A stretch of DNA of 49,487 nucleotides from Victivallaceae bacterium (GCA_028718375.1 JAQULZ010000005.1:1-49487), one strand, 5' to 3'. Counted from the first letter of the stretch, positions 26,138 through 36,804 are shown. Notes: generated by a model from the sequence alone, not told the origin. Numbers and translations are program-made.

Positions 26138-29100
26138 ATGAAGTCATTTTTTCATAATACCTTAGTTTGGTCATTGTTCCTCCTCGCGGTCACCCAGCTA
26201 CGCCTGACGGCAGCTCCGGCGCCTTTCATTAACCGCGCCGAAGCAATGCAGGCCGCCGCCAAGGTTGACCGGAAGACTTATCCGGATGCCGACCAGGTGC
26301 TGGTACGGGACGTTCAGAAAATCACTTACCAATCCGACGGCACCGCCGTCGAGTTCGACGAATTCTACCAGAAGATTCTCACCGAAAAAGGTAAACGCGG
26401 GGCGAGTGTATTCAGCGAATTTTTCGACCGTTCTTACGGCACGGTCAAGGTCTGGGCTATCGAAATCATCAAGCCGTCCGGCGCCGGCGTGAAAATCGAC
26501 GTTGCCGCCAATTCGAAAATAATGATTTATTCGGGACAAATGGGGGGCAATATCTATGATCCCAATCTGAAAACGCTGACGGTAGCGGTTCCCGGCGTTG
26601 AAATCGGGGATACCGTCCGTTATTTCGTGCAGCGTACCCTGCCGGTGCCGCGGATAAAAAATATCTGGACGGATATGTACGTGGTACAGAGCACTGCTCC
26701 GGTCGTAGATTACACTATCGAGATAAATGCTCCCTCCGGCCGTCCCCTTAAGAAATACCTGGTCAAAGATGCGGTAAAAGATTCCTGGACGTTCGCGAAA
26801 AAGGAAGCGGGTGACCGGATTATTTATAATTGGACCTTTCGCAACCTCCCCCGCATGTTCCCTGAACCCCGGATGCCGGCTCATCACCGCCATGCCGAAC
26901 GGCTGCTGGTCAGCACGGCGGAATCCTGGGCGGAGATTTCCCAATGGTATGCTAAACTCTGTACCCCGCACCTGCTCAAGATAATTCCGGAAATGGAAGC
27001 GAAAGTAGCCGAACTGACGAAGAATCTCACCACTGACCGGCAGAAAATCGAGGCGATTTTCCGTTTTGTTTCGACCCAGGTTCGCTATCTTGGCCTCACC
27101 CTGGAAACCACTGCTCCCGGCTACGAACCCCATGACATCGATATCACCTTCAAAAACCGCTACGGCGTCTGCCGCGACAAGGCGGCCCTGCTGGCCGGGA
27201 TGCTCCGCCTGGCCGGCATCAAAGCCTATCCCGTTCTGATCATGGCAGGCAGCAAAAAAGACGAAGAAGTTCCCGACAACCGGTTCAATCATGCCATTAC
27301 CCTGGCCGTCACCAAAACCGGCGAAACCATACTGATGGACTCCACCAACGAAAGCACCCGCGAATTGTTGCCGGCCTACCTTTCCGGCAAAAGTTATCTG
27401 CCCGCCAAACCTGCCGGCAGTCCGCTGCTCACTTCACCGATTATTCCGGCGAGCACCAATCTGCTCCGGGCGGAAACCGCCGGAGAATTGCGGGAAGACG
27501 GCAGTCTGCAGGCAACCACCAGCCTTAAGTTCAGCGGCATCAACGACACCATCTACCGCAATGTCTTTTCACGCTGGAAACCGGAGCGCATTAAACAATT
27601 TTTCGCCGCCCGTCTGAAATCCATAATGCCGGGCGCCAAACTCACCGGCTTCAAAATCACTCCCGAAAATCCGCGCAATTTCAAAATCCCGCTTTCCCTG
27701 GAATTAAACTTTATCACTGACAGTCTTTTCATCCGGGGTAAAAATGCCATGCTGCTGCAACTGCCCTGGATCGGAGCTTCGTTCAGTGCCGTCAATTGGC
27801 TGCTGGGCGATCTGGGGCTGCAAAAACGCCTCTATCCCCTGCAATTGATGTCGACCTGCGGCGTCAGCGAGAATTTCTGCTGTAAAATTCCGCCGGGGCT
27901 GGCGATCGTCAAACTGCCCGAATATGAAAAAATCAGTTGGGACAAGCTCAGCTGGAAACGGGAAATCACCTGCCGGGACAAGCGGCTTGCCGGCAGTTCG
28001 GAATACCTCATCAACGCGATCGAATTCACGCCCGCAGAATACGCGGAACTGAAACGGGACATAAAAAAAATCGAATTTCAAAACCGGAAACTGATCGTTT
28101 TGCGGAAAGATTTCGCGGGAGTAAAGGAATTGCCGGACTTATTCCCGACTGCGCCGGCCGTAATCGTCAACCAGGAAAGCCGGATTGACGTCGAAAATCC
28201 ATACCGCTTTACCGTCAGTTCCCGGATAAAAAAGAAAATTCTGAATTATGCCGGGGTCAAGGATAACTCGGAAATAAAAATCCATTATAACCCGAGCTGG
28301 CAAAAAGTAACCGTAAAAACGGTCGCCATTACCAATCCGGACGGCCGGAAACTGAAACCCAACCCAAGTGAAACCAATATCATGGATCAGGACTGGGTGA
28401 GCAGTGCGCCGCGTTATCCCGCCGGCAAGGTCATGGTGATCAGCCTGCCCGGCGTCCAGGTCGGCAGCCTGATCGAATACGAATTAGCCATCGAAAGCGC
28501 CGGCCAGCCGTTCGTCAATTCCATGGTTCTGTTCAGAAACTCCGATCCGATCATAAGCAAAGAAACCGTTTTGTGCTGTCCGGAGCGCCTGAAGTTGAAA
28601 ATTTCCCCTCCCCCGGACTGTCTGAATGTCTCCACGACCCGGAAAGACGGAAAAATAATTCACACCTGGCAAAGTGCCAACTTAACTGCCATTCCCCCGG
28701 AAATCAACACTCCTCCGGCCTGGCTGTTTGCGCCGCTGGTGAATTTTTCCGGCGGCGACTGGCCGGCTTATTCCAGGGAGTTGAAAACACACCTGGAAAA
28801 AGCTGCCGCCAAGCAGCCCGCAGTCGAAGCTGTGGCGGCAAAACTGACCGCCGGCAAACCGCCGCTCGAAGCGATGAAAGCAATCCGCGATTACGTTGCC
28901 CGGGAAATCCGGGCGGCCGGACCCGGTTTGAGCGCCCTCCCCCTGACCTGCATCAGCCCTGCCGACCGCACTTTGCGCGACGCTTACGGCAATTCCGCCG
29001 ACCGGGCGGTATTACTGGACGCAATGCTCAAGCAGGCCGGTTTCACGCCGGAGTTCATCGCCGTCGCCGGAATCCCGCCGGTGGCCCGAGCCCGGGCGGA

Positions 29101-29926
29101 ACTTGAAGCCTATCCGGCCAATGATTTCAATGCGGTCCTGGTCCGGGTCGTCCATCAGGGAAAAAGCTATTATTTCAATGACACCGATCAATATGCCCCG
29201 CTCGGCAGCTGCGCCGCTGAAGGCCGGGTCGGGCTGGAATTGAACACCGCCAAACTGGAAATAATCCGGCCGCAGCCCGACCTGGTCAGCCGGCTTGAAT
29301 TGGATTACAGCCTGAAGCTGATCGATGACGGCAGTACGCTGATTTCCTCCACCACCTTTTCTTACGGATCGGATTTCGGGCGTGAAAACCGTTTATTCAG
29401 CGAACTGTCCCCGGAAGAGCGCCGCCGTCATTTTCAGCAGGCGGTAGCCCGGCTGGCCCAATCCGCAGTACCCATAACCCCGTTCACTACCGAGTTCACG
29501 GCTTATCCGGGCAAGGTCCATTATGCCGTGAAGATTCCCGACTATGTGGTGAAAGACGGTAAATATCTGTATTTTACTTTGCCGGACAACTGCCTGGATG
29601 ATCTGATCCGCACCGGCGCCGAAAAACGTGAAAACCCGTATTTCCAAAGCCGTTATCAGCGCCTCCGGGTAAAATATTCCGTCGAACTGCCGGGCAATTG
29701 CAAACAGGTGGTGCTTCAGCCTGAAGACAGGTTGTTCAAATATCCGCAGGACGGCGGCAGCATCAGGATTACCGCGCGCCAAAGCGCGCCGCGCCGCCTG
29801 GAAATCACTTACAATATCGATCTGAAACCGCGTATCGTGCCGGCTGAGGAATACGGTTTTCTGGTCAATATGCAGACGGCTTTAAGTCAGCCGGCATTGC
29901 GGACCATCATGCTCGTTATTGAATAA
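26138..29926 (+). CDS. Tandem DUF3857/transglutaminase-like protein, exported
   Basis: 1262 aa, signal peptide; first half ends in YGVCRDKAALLAGMLRLAGI...FNHAI...LMDST (Cys-His-Asp triad); second half repeats DUF3857 plus transglutaminase-like YGNSADRAVLLDAMLKQAGF. Confidence 0.85.
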   Translation: MKSFFHNTLVWSLFLLAVTQLRLTAAPAPFINRAEAMQAAAKVDRKTYPDADQVLVRDVQKITYQSDGTAVEFDEFYQKILTEKGKRGASVFSEFFDRSYGTVKVWAIEIIKPSGAGVKIDVAANSKIMIYSGQMGGNIYDPNLKTLTVAVPGVEIGDTVRYFVQRTLPVPRIKNIWTDMYVVQSTAPVVDYTIEINAPSGRPLKKYLVKDAVKDSWTFAKKEAGDRIIYNWTFRNLPRMFPEPRMPAHHRHAERLLVSTAESWAEISQWYAKLCTPHLLKIIPEMEAKVAELTKNLTTDRQKIEAIFRFVSTQVRYLGLTLETTAPGYEPHDIDITFKNRYGVCRDKAALLAGMLRLAGIKAYPVLIMAGSKKDEEVPDNRFNHAITLAVTKTGETILMDSTNESTRELLPAYLSGKSYLPAKPAGSPLLTSPIIPASTNLLRAETAGELREDGSLQATTSLKFSGINDTIYRNVFSRWKPERIKQFFAARLKSIMPGAKLTGFKITPENPRNFKIPLSLELNFITDSLFIRGKNAMLLQLPWIGASFSAVNWLLGDLGLQKRLYPLQLMSTCGVSENFCCKIPPGLAIVKLPEYEKISWDKLSWKREITCRDKRLAGSSEYLINAIEFTPAEYAELKRDIKKIEFQNRKLIVLRKDFAGVKELPDLFPTAPAVIVNQESRIDVENPYRFTVSSRIKKKILNYAGVKDNSEIKIHYNPSWQKVTVKTVAITNPDGRKLKPNPSETNIMDQDWVSSAPRYPAGKVMVISLPGVQVGSLIEYELAIESAGQPFVNSMVLFRNSDPIISKETVLCCPERLKLKISPPPDCLNVSTTRKDGKIIHTWQSANLTAIPPEINTPPAWLFAPLVNFSGGDWPAYSRELKTHLEKAAAKQPAVEAVAAKLTAGKPPLEAMKAIRDYVAREIRAAGPGLSALPLTCISPADRTLRDAYGNSADRAVLLDAMLKQAGFTPEFIAVAGIPPVARARAELEAYPANDFNAVLVRVVHQGKSYYFNDTDQYAPLGSCAAEGRVGLELNTAKLEIIRPQPDLVSRLELDYSLKLIDDGSTLISSTTFSYGSDFGRENRLFSELSPEERRRHFQQAVARLAQSAVPITPFTTEFTAYPGKVHYAVKIPDYVVKDGKYLYFTLPDNCLDDLIRTGAEKRENPYFQSRYQRLRVKYSVELPGNCKQVVLQPEDRLFKYPQDGGSIRITARQSAPRRLEITYNIDLKPRIVPAEEYGFLVNMQTALSQPALRTIMLVIE

Positions 29927-29942
29927 CCAGAAGGAACTTATT

Positions 29943-31859
29943 ATGTTTGGTTTTTATCGTTTCGCGGCGGTTTCGCCTGAAATCAGAGTTGCAGACGTAG
30001 CTTTCAATACGGCTGAAATAATCAAAAACGCTCATACCTGCATGGAAAACGAAGTCTCAGCAGTCGTGTTTCCTGAAATGGCGGTAACCGGATACAGTTG
30101 CCGGGATTTGTTTTTCCAGTCGGTCCTGCTGCAGGATGCCCTGGAGGCAGTAAAAAAAATTGCGGCGGCGTTTTCCCGGAGTTCAATGATCATTATCGTC
30201 GGTGCGCCGTTTTGGTGGGAGAACGCGCTGTTCAACTGCGCTTTTGTTTTGCAGTCGGGGCGCATCCGCGGGATCGTCCCCAAAATCAACAACCCCAATT
30301 ACCGGGAATTCTACGACAAACGCTATTTTAAATCCGGCAGTATTGTTCCTCCCGATACGATTTGCCTGAATTCAGTGCCCTTCGGAACGGATTTTATTTT
30401 CAGTTGCGATCAGGATTTCTCGTTCGGCATCGAAATCTGCGAAGACTTATGGTGCGCCATTCCGCCGAGTTCATACCAGGCGCTCGCCGGAGCGACGGCA
30501 ATATTCAATCCCTCGGCCAGCAATGCGCTGGTGACCAAATCCCAGTACCGGCGCGACTTGGTCCGGCAGCAGAGCGCCCGTTGTCTGGCGGCCTATGTCT
30601 ATACTTCTTCCGGAGTACATGAATCGACTACCGACCTGGTTTTTGACGGGCATTCGATCATCGCTCAGAACGGCCGGCTGGTGGCGGAAAACGGCCGTTT
30701 TCATCAGAAAAGCAGCATCACTTACGCCGACGTCGATTTGGCCGGCCTGCGCGGCATCCGGCTGGCTGAAAGTTCCCTGGGTGATGCGAAACCCGAAAAG
30801 TGTTTCACCCGGATTTCCCTGACCACAGTCTTTCCTTCGCCGCGGGTGGAGTACGCTCATATTGACCTGGATCCTTTTGTCCCCGCCAATCCGGCCGAAC
30901 GCGCTGCGCATTGCGAGGAAATTTTCCATATCCAGACCGCGGCCCTCGCCAGGCGCCTCGAACATGTCGAGGCGGAAAAACTGGTCATCGGCACCTCCGG
31001 CGGGCTGGATTCCACTCTGGCCCTGCTGGTCTGCGCCGAAACAATGAAATTACTGAACCGCCCGATGTATGATATTATGGCGGTAACCATGCCCGGTTTC
31101 GGCACCACCGACCGCACCTACAACAACGCGGTGGAAATGATCAAGCTCATCGGCGCGGAATTCCAGGAAATAAACATCACGGATGCCTGCCTGCTGCATT
31201 TCAAGGACATCGATCACGATCCCGAAGTCCACGACATCACTTATGAAAACGTCCAGGCGCGCGAGCGCACCCAACTGCTGATGGATATCGCCAACCGCGA
31301 ACGCGGCCTGCTGGTAGGCACCGGTGATCTGTCGGAAATCGCCTTGGGCTGGTCGACTTATAACGGTGACCATATGTCAATGTACGCCATTAACTGCAGC
31401 ATCCCCAAAACCCTGGTGCGCTATCTCATCAACTGGGTGGCGGAAAATTCCGAAGCCAAGTTGCGCAGTATACTGGAAGATATTATCAATACCCCGGTCA
31501 GCCCGGAATTGCTGCCCAATAAACGCACCGGTAAAATCAATCAGAAAACCGAAGATATTCTGGGACCTTATCAACTGCATGATTTCTTCCTCTATCACCT
31601 GATCAAATACGGCGCGGAACCGGAAAAAATCTATTATCTGGCCACGCTCGCGTTTGAAAAGGTCTACAATAATACTCAAATTCTGGAAACCTTGAAAATT
31701 TTCATAAAACGGTTTTTCCAGCAGCAGTTCAAACGCAACTGCATCCCCGACGGCCCGAAAGTCGGAACCATCTGCCTTTCCCCGCGCGGCGACTGGCGGA
31801 TGCCGTCCGACGCCAACGCCGAAAGTTGGCTGGAACGGCTCGAAAACCTCTCCCTGTAA
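29943..31859 (+). CDS. nadE: Glutamine-dependent NAD(+) synthetase
   Basis: N-terminal nitrilase-fold (AVVFPEMAVTGYSCRDLF, FGIEICEDLW) plus synthetase domain (LVIGTSGGLDSTLALLVC, GTGDLSEIALGWSTYNGDHMSMYAINCSIPKTLVRYL). SD AAGGAA precedes the ATG at 29943. Confidence 0.95.
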   Translation: MFGFYRFAAVSPEIRVADVAFNTAEIIKNAHTCMENEVSAVVFPEMAVTGYSCRDLFFQSVLLQDALEAVKKIAAAFSRSSMIIIVGAPFWWENALFNCAFVLQSGRIRGIVPKINNPNYREFYDKRYFKSGSIVPPDTICLNSVPFGTDFIFSCDQDFSFGIEICEDLWCAIPPSSYQALAGATAIFNPSASNALVTKSQYRRDLVRQQSARCLAAYVYTSSGVHESTTDLVFDGHSIIAQNGRLVAENGRFHQKSSITYADVDLAGLRGIRLAESSLGDAKPEKCFTRISLTTVFPSPRVEYAHIDLDPFVPANPAERAAHCEEIFHIQTAALARRLEHVEAEKLVIGTSGGLDSTLALLVCAETMKLLNRPMYDIMAVTMPGFGTTDRTYNNAVEMIKLIGAEFQEINITDACLLHFKDIDHDPEVHDITYENVQARERTQLLMDIANRERGLLVGTGDLSEIALGWSTYNGDHMSMYAINCSIPKTLVRYLINWVAENSEAKLRSILEDIINTPVSPELLPNKRTGKINQKTEDILGPYQLHDFFLYHLIKYGAEPEKIYYLATLAFEKVYNNTQILETLKIFIKRFFQQQFKRNCIPDGPKVGTICLSPRGDWRMPSDANAESWLERLENLSL

Positions 31860-31872
31860 ACTGCGGAAGAAT

Positions 31873-33033
31873 TCAGATATAATAACTTTTCAGGGGGGGG
31901 AAACCGTTGAATTCAACCGAACTGTAACTGGCGGTATAAGCCCCGCACGACAACCAGTACAGCAGGTCGCCCGAGGCCAGGTTCAGGGGCAGTTCGTAGA
32001 GATAATTTTCATAAATGGTGTCGACGCTGTCGCAGGTCGGCCCGGCCAGAATGGCTTTTTCCCGGATGCCGTTTTTCTCGGTGTAAATCGGATATTTGAT
32101 GGATTCCTCGAGGGTTTCCATGAGGCCGTTGAACTTGCCGATATCGGTAAATATCCAGCGCTCCATGGCGGTTCTGGATTTACGGGAAATCAGGATGATT
32201 TCACTGACAATCACCCCGGCATCGGCGACCAGCGACCGACCGGGCTCGATGATGATCTCCGGCATTTCATCGCCGAAATCCTCCTGCAGGAAACGGGTTA
32301 TTTCACTGGCATAAACTTCCAGAGAATTGGTTTTTTCAATATAATTGGCGGGAAAACCGCCGCCCATATTGATACATTTGATGGTTATGCCTTCCTCGTT
32401 CAGGCTGTCGTAAAGATACCGCGTCTTGGCAATAGCGGCGTCCCAGGCGGAAATATCCCGCTGCTGTGAACCGACGTGAAAAGATACCCCGTAGGGCTCG
32501 AGTCCCAGCTTTTTCGCCAGTACCAGCAAATCCAGCGCCATATCCGGCTGACAGCCGAATTTGCGGGATAACGGCCAGTCCGCGGTAAGTACGCCTTCCG
32601 CCAGAATCCGCACCAGCACTTTCGAACCGGGAGCAACCAGGGCGATATTGCGCAAATCCATCTCGCTGTCGGTAGCAAACAGCCGGACACCGGCATTGTA
32701 GAATTCTTCAATATCGGCGGTTTTCTTGATGGTATTGCCGTAACTGAGGTTTTCCGGCCGGATATTGAGACTGAGCAACTTCCGCAGTTCGTAAACGGAA
32801 GCCACGTCAAAACACGCGCCGAGTTCGTCCAGCATGGTTATTATTTCAGCGGCCGGATTGGCCTTGACGGCGTAATAGATTTTAGCATAGGGGAGATTTT
32901 TTTTCAATTCCTCGAATTTATTTTTGATGACGTCCAGAAGAACCACCAGGAACGGAGTATCTTTTCCATGGGCGAATTCGGTTATTTTACGCCACTCCTC
33001 CTCCGTATAAAAATCATTTATATCGATTTTCAT
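31873..33033 (-). CDS. Fold-type III PLP-dependent ornithine/lysine-type decarboxylase
   Basis: YYAVKANP (PLP Lys), FHVGSQQ, NMGGGFPANY, EPGRSLVADAG, AGPTCDSVDTI; 386 aa. Confidence 0.9.
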   Translation of the reverse strand: MKIDINDFYTEEEWRKITEFAHGKDTPFLVVLLDVIKNKFEELKKNLPYAKIYYAVKANPAAEIITMLDELGACFDVASVYELRKLLSLNIRPENLSYGNTIKKTADIEEFYNAGVRLFATDSEMDLRNIALVAPGSKVLVRILAEGVLTADWPLSRKFGCQPDMALDLLVLAKKLGLEPYGVSFHVGSQQRDISAWDAAIAKTRYLYDSLNEEGITIKCINMGGGFPANYIEKTNSLEVYASEITRFLQEDFGDEMPEIIIEPGRSLVADAGVIVSEIILISRKSRTAMERWIFTDIGKFNGLMETLEESIKYPIYTEKNGIREKAILAGPTCDSVDTIYENYLYELPLNLASGDLLYWLSCGAYTASYSSVEFNGFPPLKSYYI

Positions 33034-33261
33034 CCCATTCTCCCAAGTTTAAACCGGTAAATATATAAAATAAACCCAGGATACCCCTGGAACAATAGGG
33101 GATAATTATAGCCGTCATTTGGATTATGTAAATAGCAAAAGCGAAAAATAAAGGATTTTTTATTTTCCGGTGCGATCATGATTTTCGCCGATCCCGTTTT
33201 GCTTGTATTATAAAAGCCTGCGATTATATTTATTTCATTAACCCATATAAGAGGATAAGCC

Positions 33262-33507
33262 ATGAAAACATTGCTCTGGATCATTATTATTGCCGCGTTG
33301 ATTTTCGGGGGAATTAAGCTTTACCGGCATTATTCCGCCAAACCGGAGGAAACTAAAACCGGGAATGCAACCCAGCCCCCGAAACCGGAACCGACCACTG
33401 CCGCCAAACCCAATTCGGAAAAAGGCATTGAGAACTGGCGGCCGGTAAAACGCGTTTTAAATCTCTCCGATCAGCATAACAAAGATTTGGAAAACAACTT
33501 GAAATAA
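33262..33507 (+). CDS. Small single-pass membrane protein, unknown function
   Basis: 81 aa, N-terminal TM LLWIIIIAALIFGGIKLY then Pro/Lys-rich tail; 'aagaggataagcc' SD before the ATG. Confidence 0.6.
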   Translation: MKTLLWIIIIAALIFGGIKLYRHYSAKPEETKTGNATQPPKPEPTTAAKPNSEKGIENWRPVKRVLNLSDQHNKDLENNLK

Positions 33508-33524
33508 GGGTAAAAATGAACCGG

Positions 33525-34808
33525 CTACTGTTTACGCCCGGTAACCATCGCAAAATAATCAGGAAAAGGTTCGGTTCCCGCTTCCCGGCAGATTGTTTCA
33601 CTGATTTCCGGCGGAAAAGGCAAGTTTGCCGTTTCCCGGTAATATTTCCGGATAAGCCGGCGATTCTTTTGCACGAAGCAGTTCCGCCGGGGATTGCCCA
33701 TAGCGGCATTCATCCGCCGCCAAATCTCCGTCAGCGGCTGTTCCGTTGCCCGGCCGAAACTCAAAGGCGTGAAGTCACAGGGACACACCTCAGCGTTATG
33801 ATCAATGAACAGATGTTGAGTCCCGCCGCCGCAACCGAAATATTCCGGACTTTCGATCTGGTTGAAAGCACATATTTTCGGTAATTTTCCCCGCCGATTG
33901 ACTTCCGTATGAAATTTGCGCAACACCGCAAGATGTTCCGGGGTCAGCAACTCGTCATCACTCGCGTCAATAAGACGGCCGCACGGCATGGGTTCAACTA
34001 ACCGGAACTCGTGAACGCCGATTTTACGGGCGGCCTTATAAACCTGCTCATATTCCCGGCTTTCCACGCAACTGCGCCGCGCCACACTGCCGATCATCGT
34101 ATAAAATCCGGTCTTCACGGACAGTTCCAGCGCCTGGAGCGCAACCGGCAGAGCCTCGGAACTGTTGCGCGACCGGGAATTCCGCTCAGCGTCGAAAGAG
34201 TCCGCACTGACACAAAACGCCCACAGCCCCGCCTTCTTTAAAGCGTGAGCCGATTCCGGCGTAAACCCCGCGCCCGAACTGAAAACTATCACCTCAGCGC
34301 CGCCGTCAACCGCAGCTTCAACCAGTTCCGGCAGATCGTCGCGCCACAGCGGTTCACCGCCGGTAAAACCGATTATGCTGCTGCCTAACTTATGCAATTG
34401 ACTGATAATCTTCAGCCAGGCCGCCGCAGACAACTCGCCTGCGGGACGTCCCCCGATGCTGCAATGCGGACAAGCGAAAGGACAGCGCGCGGTCAGCGCC
34501 AGATATGCCGAAACCGGACTCAGACGCCGCCCGGAAAGCAGATTTTCGAACATCCGTTCATACGCCCGCCCCGGAAACGGAGGCAGAAATGAATTCAAAA
34601 CCCACTTTCCGTTATGCCGGGTCGGCATTTCCCCGGCCAGCCATTCCCGCAGGAAACCGAGGCGTTTCAACCGGCTGCCGCCCTTAGCGAAAACTTCAGG
34701 CAGCCGGTTAATACCGCGCTGGCGCAATTCCCGCACCGCTTTTGACGGGGGACCGGTTATCCGCCTATTGGCGATGATCCGCAATAATTTCAACAGTTGA
34801 AAATTCAT
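33525..34808 (-). CDS. Radical SAM protein with SPASM-like C-terminal cysteines
   Basis: ALTARCPFACPHCSIGG (CxxxCxxC), GFTGGEPLWRDDLPEL, FGCGGGTQHLFIDHNAEVCPCDF..CFVQKN. Confidence 0.88.
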   Translation of the reverse strand: MNFQLLKLLRIIANRRITGPPSKAVRELRQRGINRLPEVFAKGGSRLKRLGFLREWLAGEMPTRHNGKWVLNSFLPPFPGRAYERMFENLLSGRRLSPVSAYLALTARCPFACPHCSIGGRPAGELSAAAWLKIISQLHKLGSSIIGFTGGEPLWRDDLPELVEAAVDGGAEVIVFSSGAGFTPESAHALKKAGLWAFCVSADSFDAERNSRSRNSSEALPVALQALELSVKTGFYTMIGSVARRSCVESREYEQVYKAARKIGVHEFRLVEPMPCGRLIDASDDELLTPEHLAVLRKFHTEVNRRGKLPKICAFNQIESPEYFGCGGGTQHLFIDHNAEVCPCDFTPLSFGRATEQPLTEIWRRMNAAMGNPRRNCFVQKNRRLIRKYYRETANLPFPPEISETICREAGTEPFPDYFAMVTGRKQ

Positions 34809-35737
34809 TTATTTTTTACGAAAACCCCCATAAAATAATGATGTGCCAGCGGCTCGCCGGATTCATTCAGCGCCCGGTTGAAATATGCCGCCAGTTCCGG
34901 ATCGTCCCGCAGCGGCAGCACTTGGTCAAAACCGGCCAGTACGCTGGTCTGCAACAGCCATTCCAAAGTGATGATGCCGCCGGCCGGCTGAATCGGCACG
35001 GTTCCGTCCTCCCGCATCCGGACGGTAAAACCGTTCGCGGTGAGCAGCTTAGACAACTGCTTCGAAGCGACCGGAAATTCCGGTTTTAAGGCCAGTTTCA
35101 CCCGGCCGGGAAATTTATTCATACATTTACGGAAAGCGTAAAATACCGGCGCCAGCGTGTCGCGGTAATTTACCACGAAAGCCCAACTGCCGCCCGGTTT
35201 CAACACCCGGGCGGCTTCGGCAATCACCCGGGCCGGATTGGAATAACCTATCGCCCAGCCGGAAAAGATCAGCGCGGCTGATCTATCGGCCCGGCTCGAT
35301 AAAAACTCCAGTAAATCCGCCTCCACCAGTTCCGGGCGGGAACACTTTGCTCCGGCAACCCGGAGCATTTCGGGAGAAATATCCACCCCGATTACCGGAT
35401 TGCCCGGGTATTCTGCTTCCAGGTACGCCGTTGAAAAACCGGTCCCGCAGCCCAAATCCAGAATATCCCCCTCCCCCGCCGGCGGCAGACTGCCTAAAAG
35501 TTTTTCCGTTACCGGGCGCAACCGGCAAAGCCATTGGTCGTCATAAGTTGCCGCGGCTTTATCATAACCGGCCCCGTAATCCCGCCCGGAAAGCCAGCGC
35601 TTCGCGCCCGCCAGTTTCAACAGGCGGCAATTGAGATAAAAACACCTGAAATAACTCGCGATAGTGCATTTTCTGATATAAAAAAACCAGACCGGCGGCG
35701 TTTCGGAAAACTTTGCTTTTTCATCGATTTCAGCCAT
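34805..35737 (-). CDS. Class I SAM-dependent methyltransferase
   Basis: ILDLGCGTGFSTAYLEAEYPGNPVIGVDISPEMLRVA; ARVLKPGGSWAFVVNY; 4-bp overlap with the radical SAM gene. Confidence 0.88.
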   Translation of the reverse strand: MAEIDEKAKFSETPPVWFFYIRKCTIASYFRCFYLNCRLLKLAGAKRWLSGRDYGAGYDKAAATYDDQWLCRLRPVTEKLLGSLPPAGEGDILDLGCGTGFSTAYLEAEYPGNPVIGVDISPEMLRVAGAKCSRPELVEADLLEFLSSRADRSAALIFSGWAIGYSNPARVIAEAARVLKPGGSWAFVVNYRDTLAPVFYAFRKCMNKFPGRVKLALKPEFPVASKQLSKLLTANGFTVRMREDGTVPIQPAGGIITLEWLLQTSVLAGFDQVLPLRDDPELAAYFNRALNESGEPLAHHYFMGVFVKNK

Positions 35738-35781
35738 TTTAATATTCCTTAAATTATAAAGAACTACGGAAAATCTCTCGG

Positions 35782-36804
35782 TTATTTTTTACTTTTCATC
35801 GCCTTTTCCAGCATTTCAACAGCATCAGTGTTTTTCAGATTTCTGTTTTTCCTGGCGTAATCCAAAGCGGTCTTTCCTTGCCTGTCCTTTATGGCGACGT
35901 CGGCTCCCGCATCTATCAGGATTTTAATTATCTCACCATTTTTTCCATCGGCGGCAGCATACATCAACGCGGTATCTCCTTTTTTACTCTTCGCGTTAAC
36001 GTCAGCGCCTGCTTTCAACAACACTTTCACGACTTCAGGATTTTCATTTATAAAAACCGCATAAAAAAACGGCGTCATGCCGGAAAAAGCTTCCTTTTCG
36101 TTGACATCCAACCCCGCATTTACCAATGCTTTTATCATTTCGGGATTTTTTCCGCATACTACCGCAAGAGAAAGGTAGCTTTTTCTTCTTCCTTCCGGTT
36201 TCAGGTTCAAGCCCGCTTTCAACAACATATTGAGGAATTCCGGACTTTCGGTAAATTTGACTGCCAACAAAGTATGGCGGTTATCTTTTACGTTGACATC
36301 AGCTCCCGTATCGAGAAGAGTTTTAATTACCTCGGGATTCTTATTGAACCGCAAAGCATACATCAAAGGGGTAGTTCCTTTTTCATTTTTTGCATTGATG
36401 TCAGCCCCCGCTTTCAGCAATGCTTTTATCACTTCCGGATTTTTATTTGACGTGGCTGCATAATGCAAAGCGGTTTTGCCCCAGTTGTCTCTTAGATTGA
36501 CTTTTGTGCCGGCCTTAAGCAAAATTTCCGCTGCCTTTACATTTTCATTATGGGCGGCGGCATGCATAAGAAAAGTCATCCCTTCACCATCCCTGGCATC
36601 ATTGATATCACCCTTAAAACGCCTTGCGCATCTCACCAGATTTTCCACATCTTTAAAAGGGCCGTAACCGGCTGCAACAAAAACAAGATCATCTATTGTC
36701 ATGGGGTTTCTTTTTTCAGGGGCATTTTTTGCTCTTTCTGCCTCGGTAGAAAAACTCAGTAATACAGCACTCAATACAATCACTCCCGCATATAAGTTTT
36801 TCAT
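35782..36804 (-). CDS. Exported ankyrin-repeat protein
   Basis: Signal peptide MKNLYAGVIVLSAVLLSFS; multiple ankyrin repeats (GKTALHYAATSNKNPEVIKALLKAGADINAKNEKGTTPLMYA...). Confidence 0.92.
   Translation of the reverse strand: MKNLYAGVIVLSAVLLSFSTEAERAKNAPEKRNPMTIDDLVFVAAGYGPFKDVENLVRCARRFKGDINDARDGEGMTFLMHAAAHNENVKAAEILLKAGTKVNLRDNWGKTALHYAATSNKNPEVIKALLKAGADINAKNEKGTTPLMYALRFNKNPEVIKTLLDTGADVNVKDNRHTLLAVKFTESPEFLNMLLKAGLNLKPEGRRKSYLSLAVVCGKNPEMIKALVNAGLDVNEKEAFSGMTPFFYAVFINENPEVVKVLLKAGADVNAKSKKGDTALMYAAADGKNGEIIKILIDAGADVAIKDRQGKTALDYARKNRNLKNTDAVEMLEKAMKSKK

Noticed and set aside
26198-27292. 364-aa minus-strand ORF antisense to the DUF3857 protein
   Set aside because: Antisense of a conserved domain gene with no motifs of its own.
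33090-33110. CCAGG/CCTGG hairpin in the decarboxylase leader as a polyamine riboswitch
   Set aside because: Stem too short and no known riboswitch consensus recognised.
35782-36804. Ankyrin internal repeats as a DNA-level tandem repeat or CRISPR-like array
   Set aside because: Periodicity is the ~33-35-aa ankyrin repeat at the protein level; no conserved DNA repeat with spacers.
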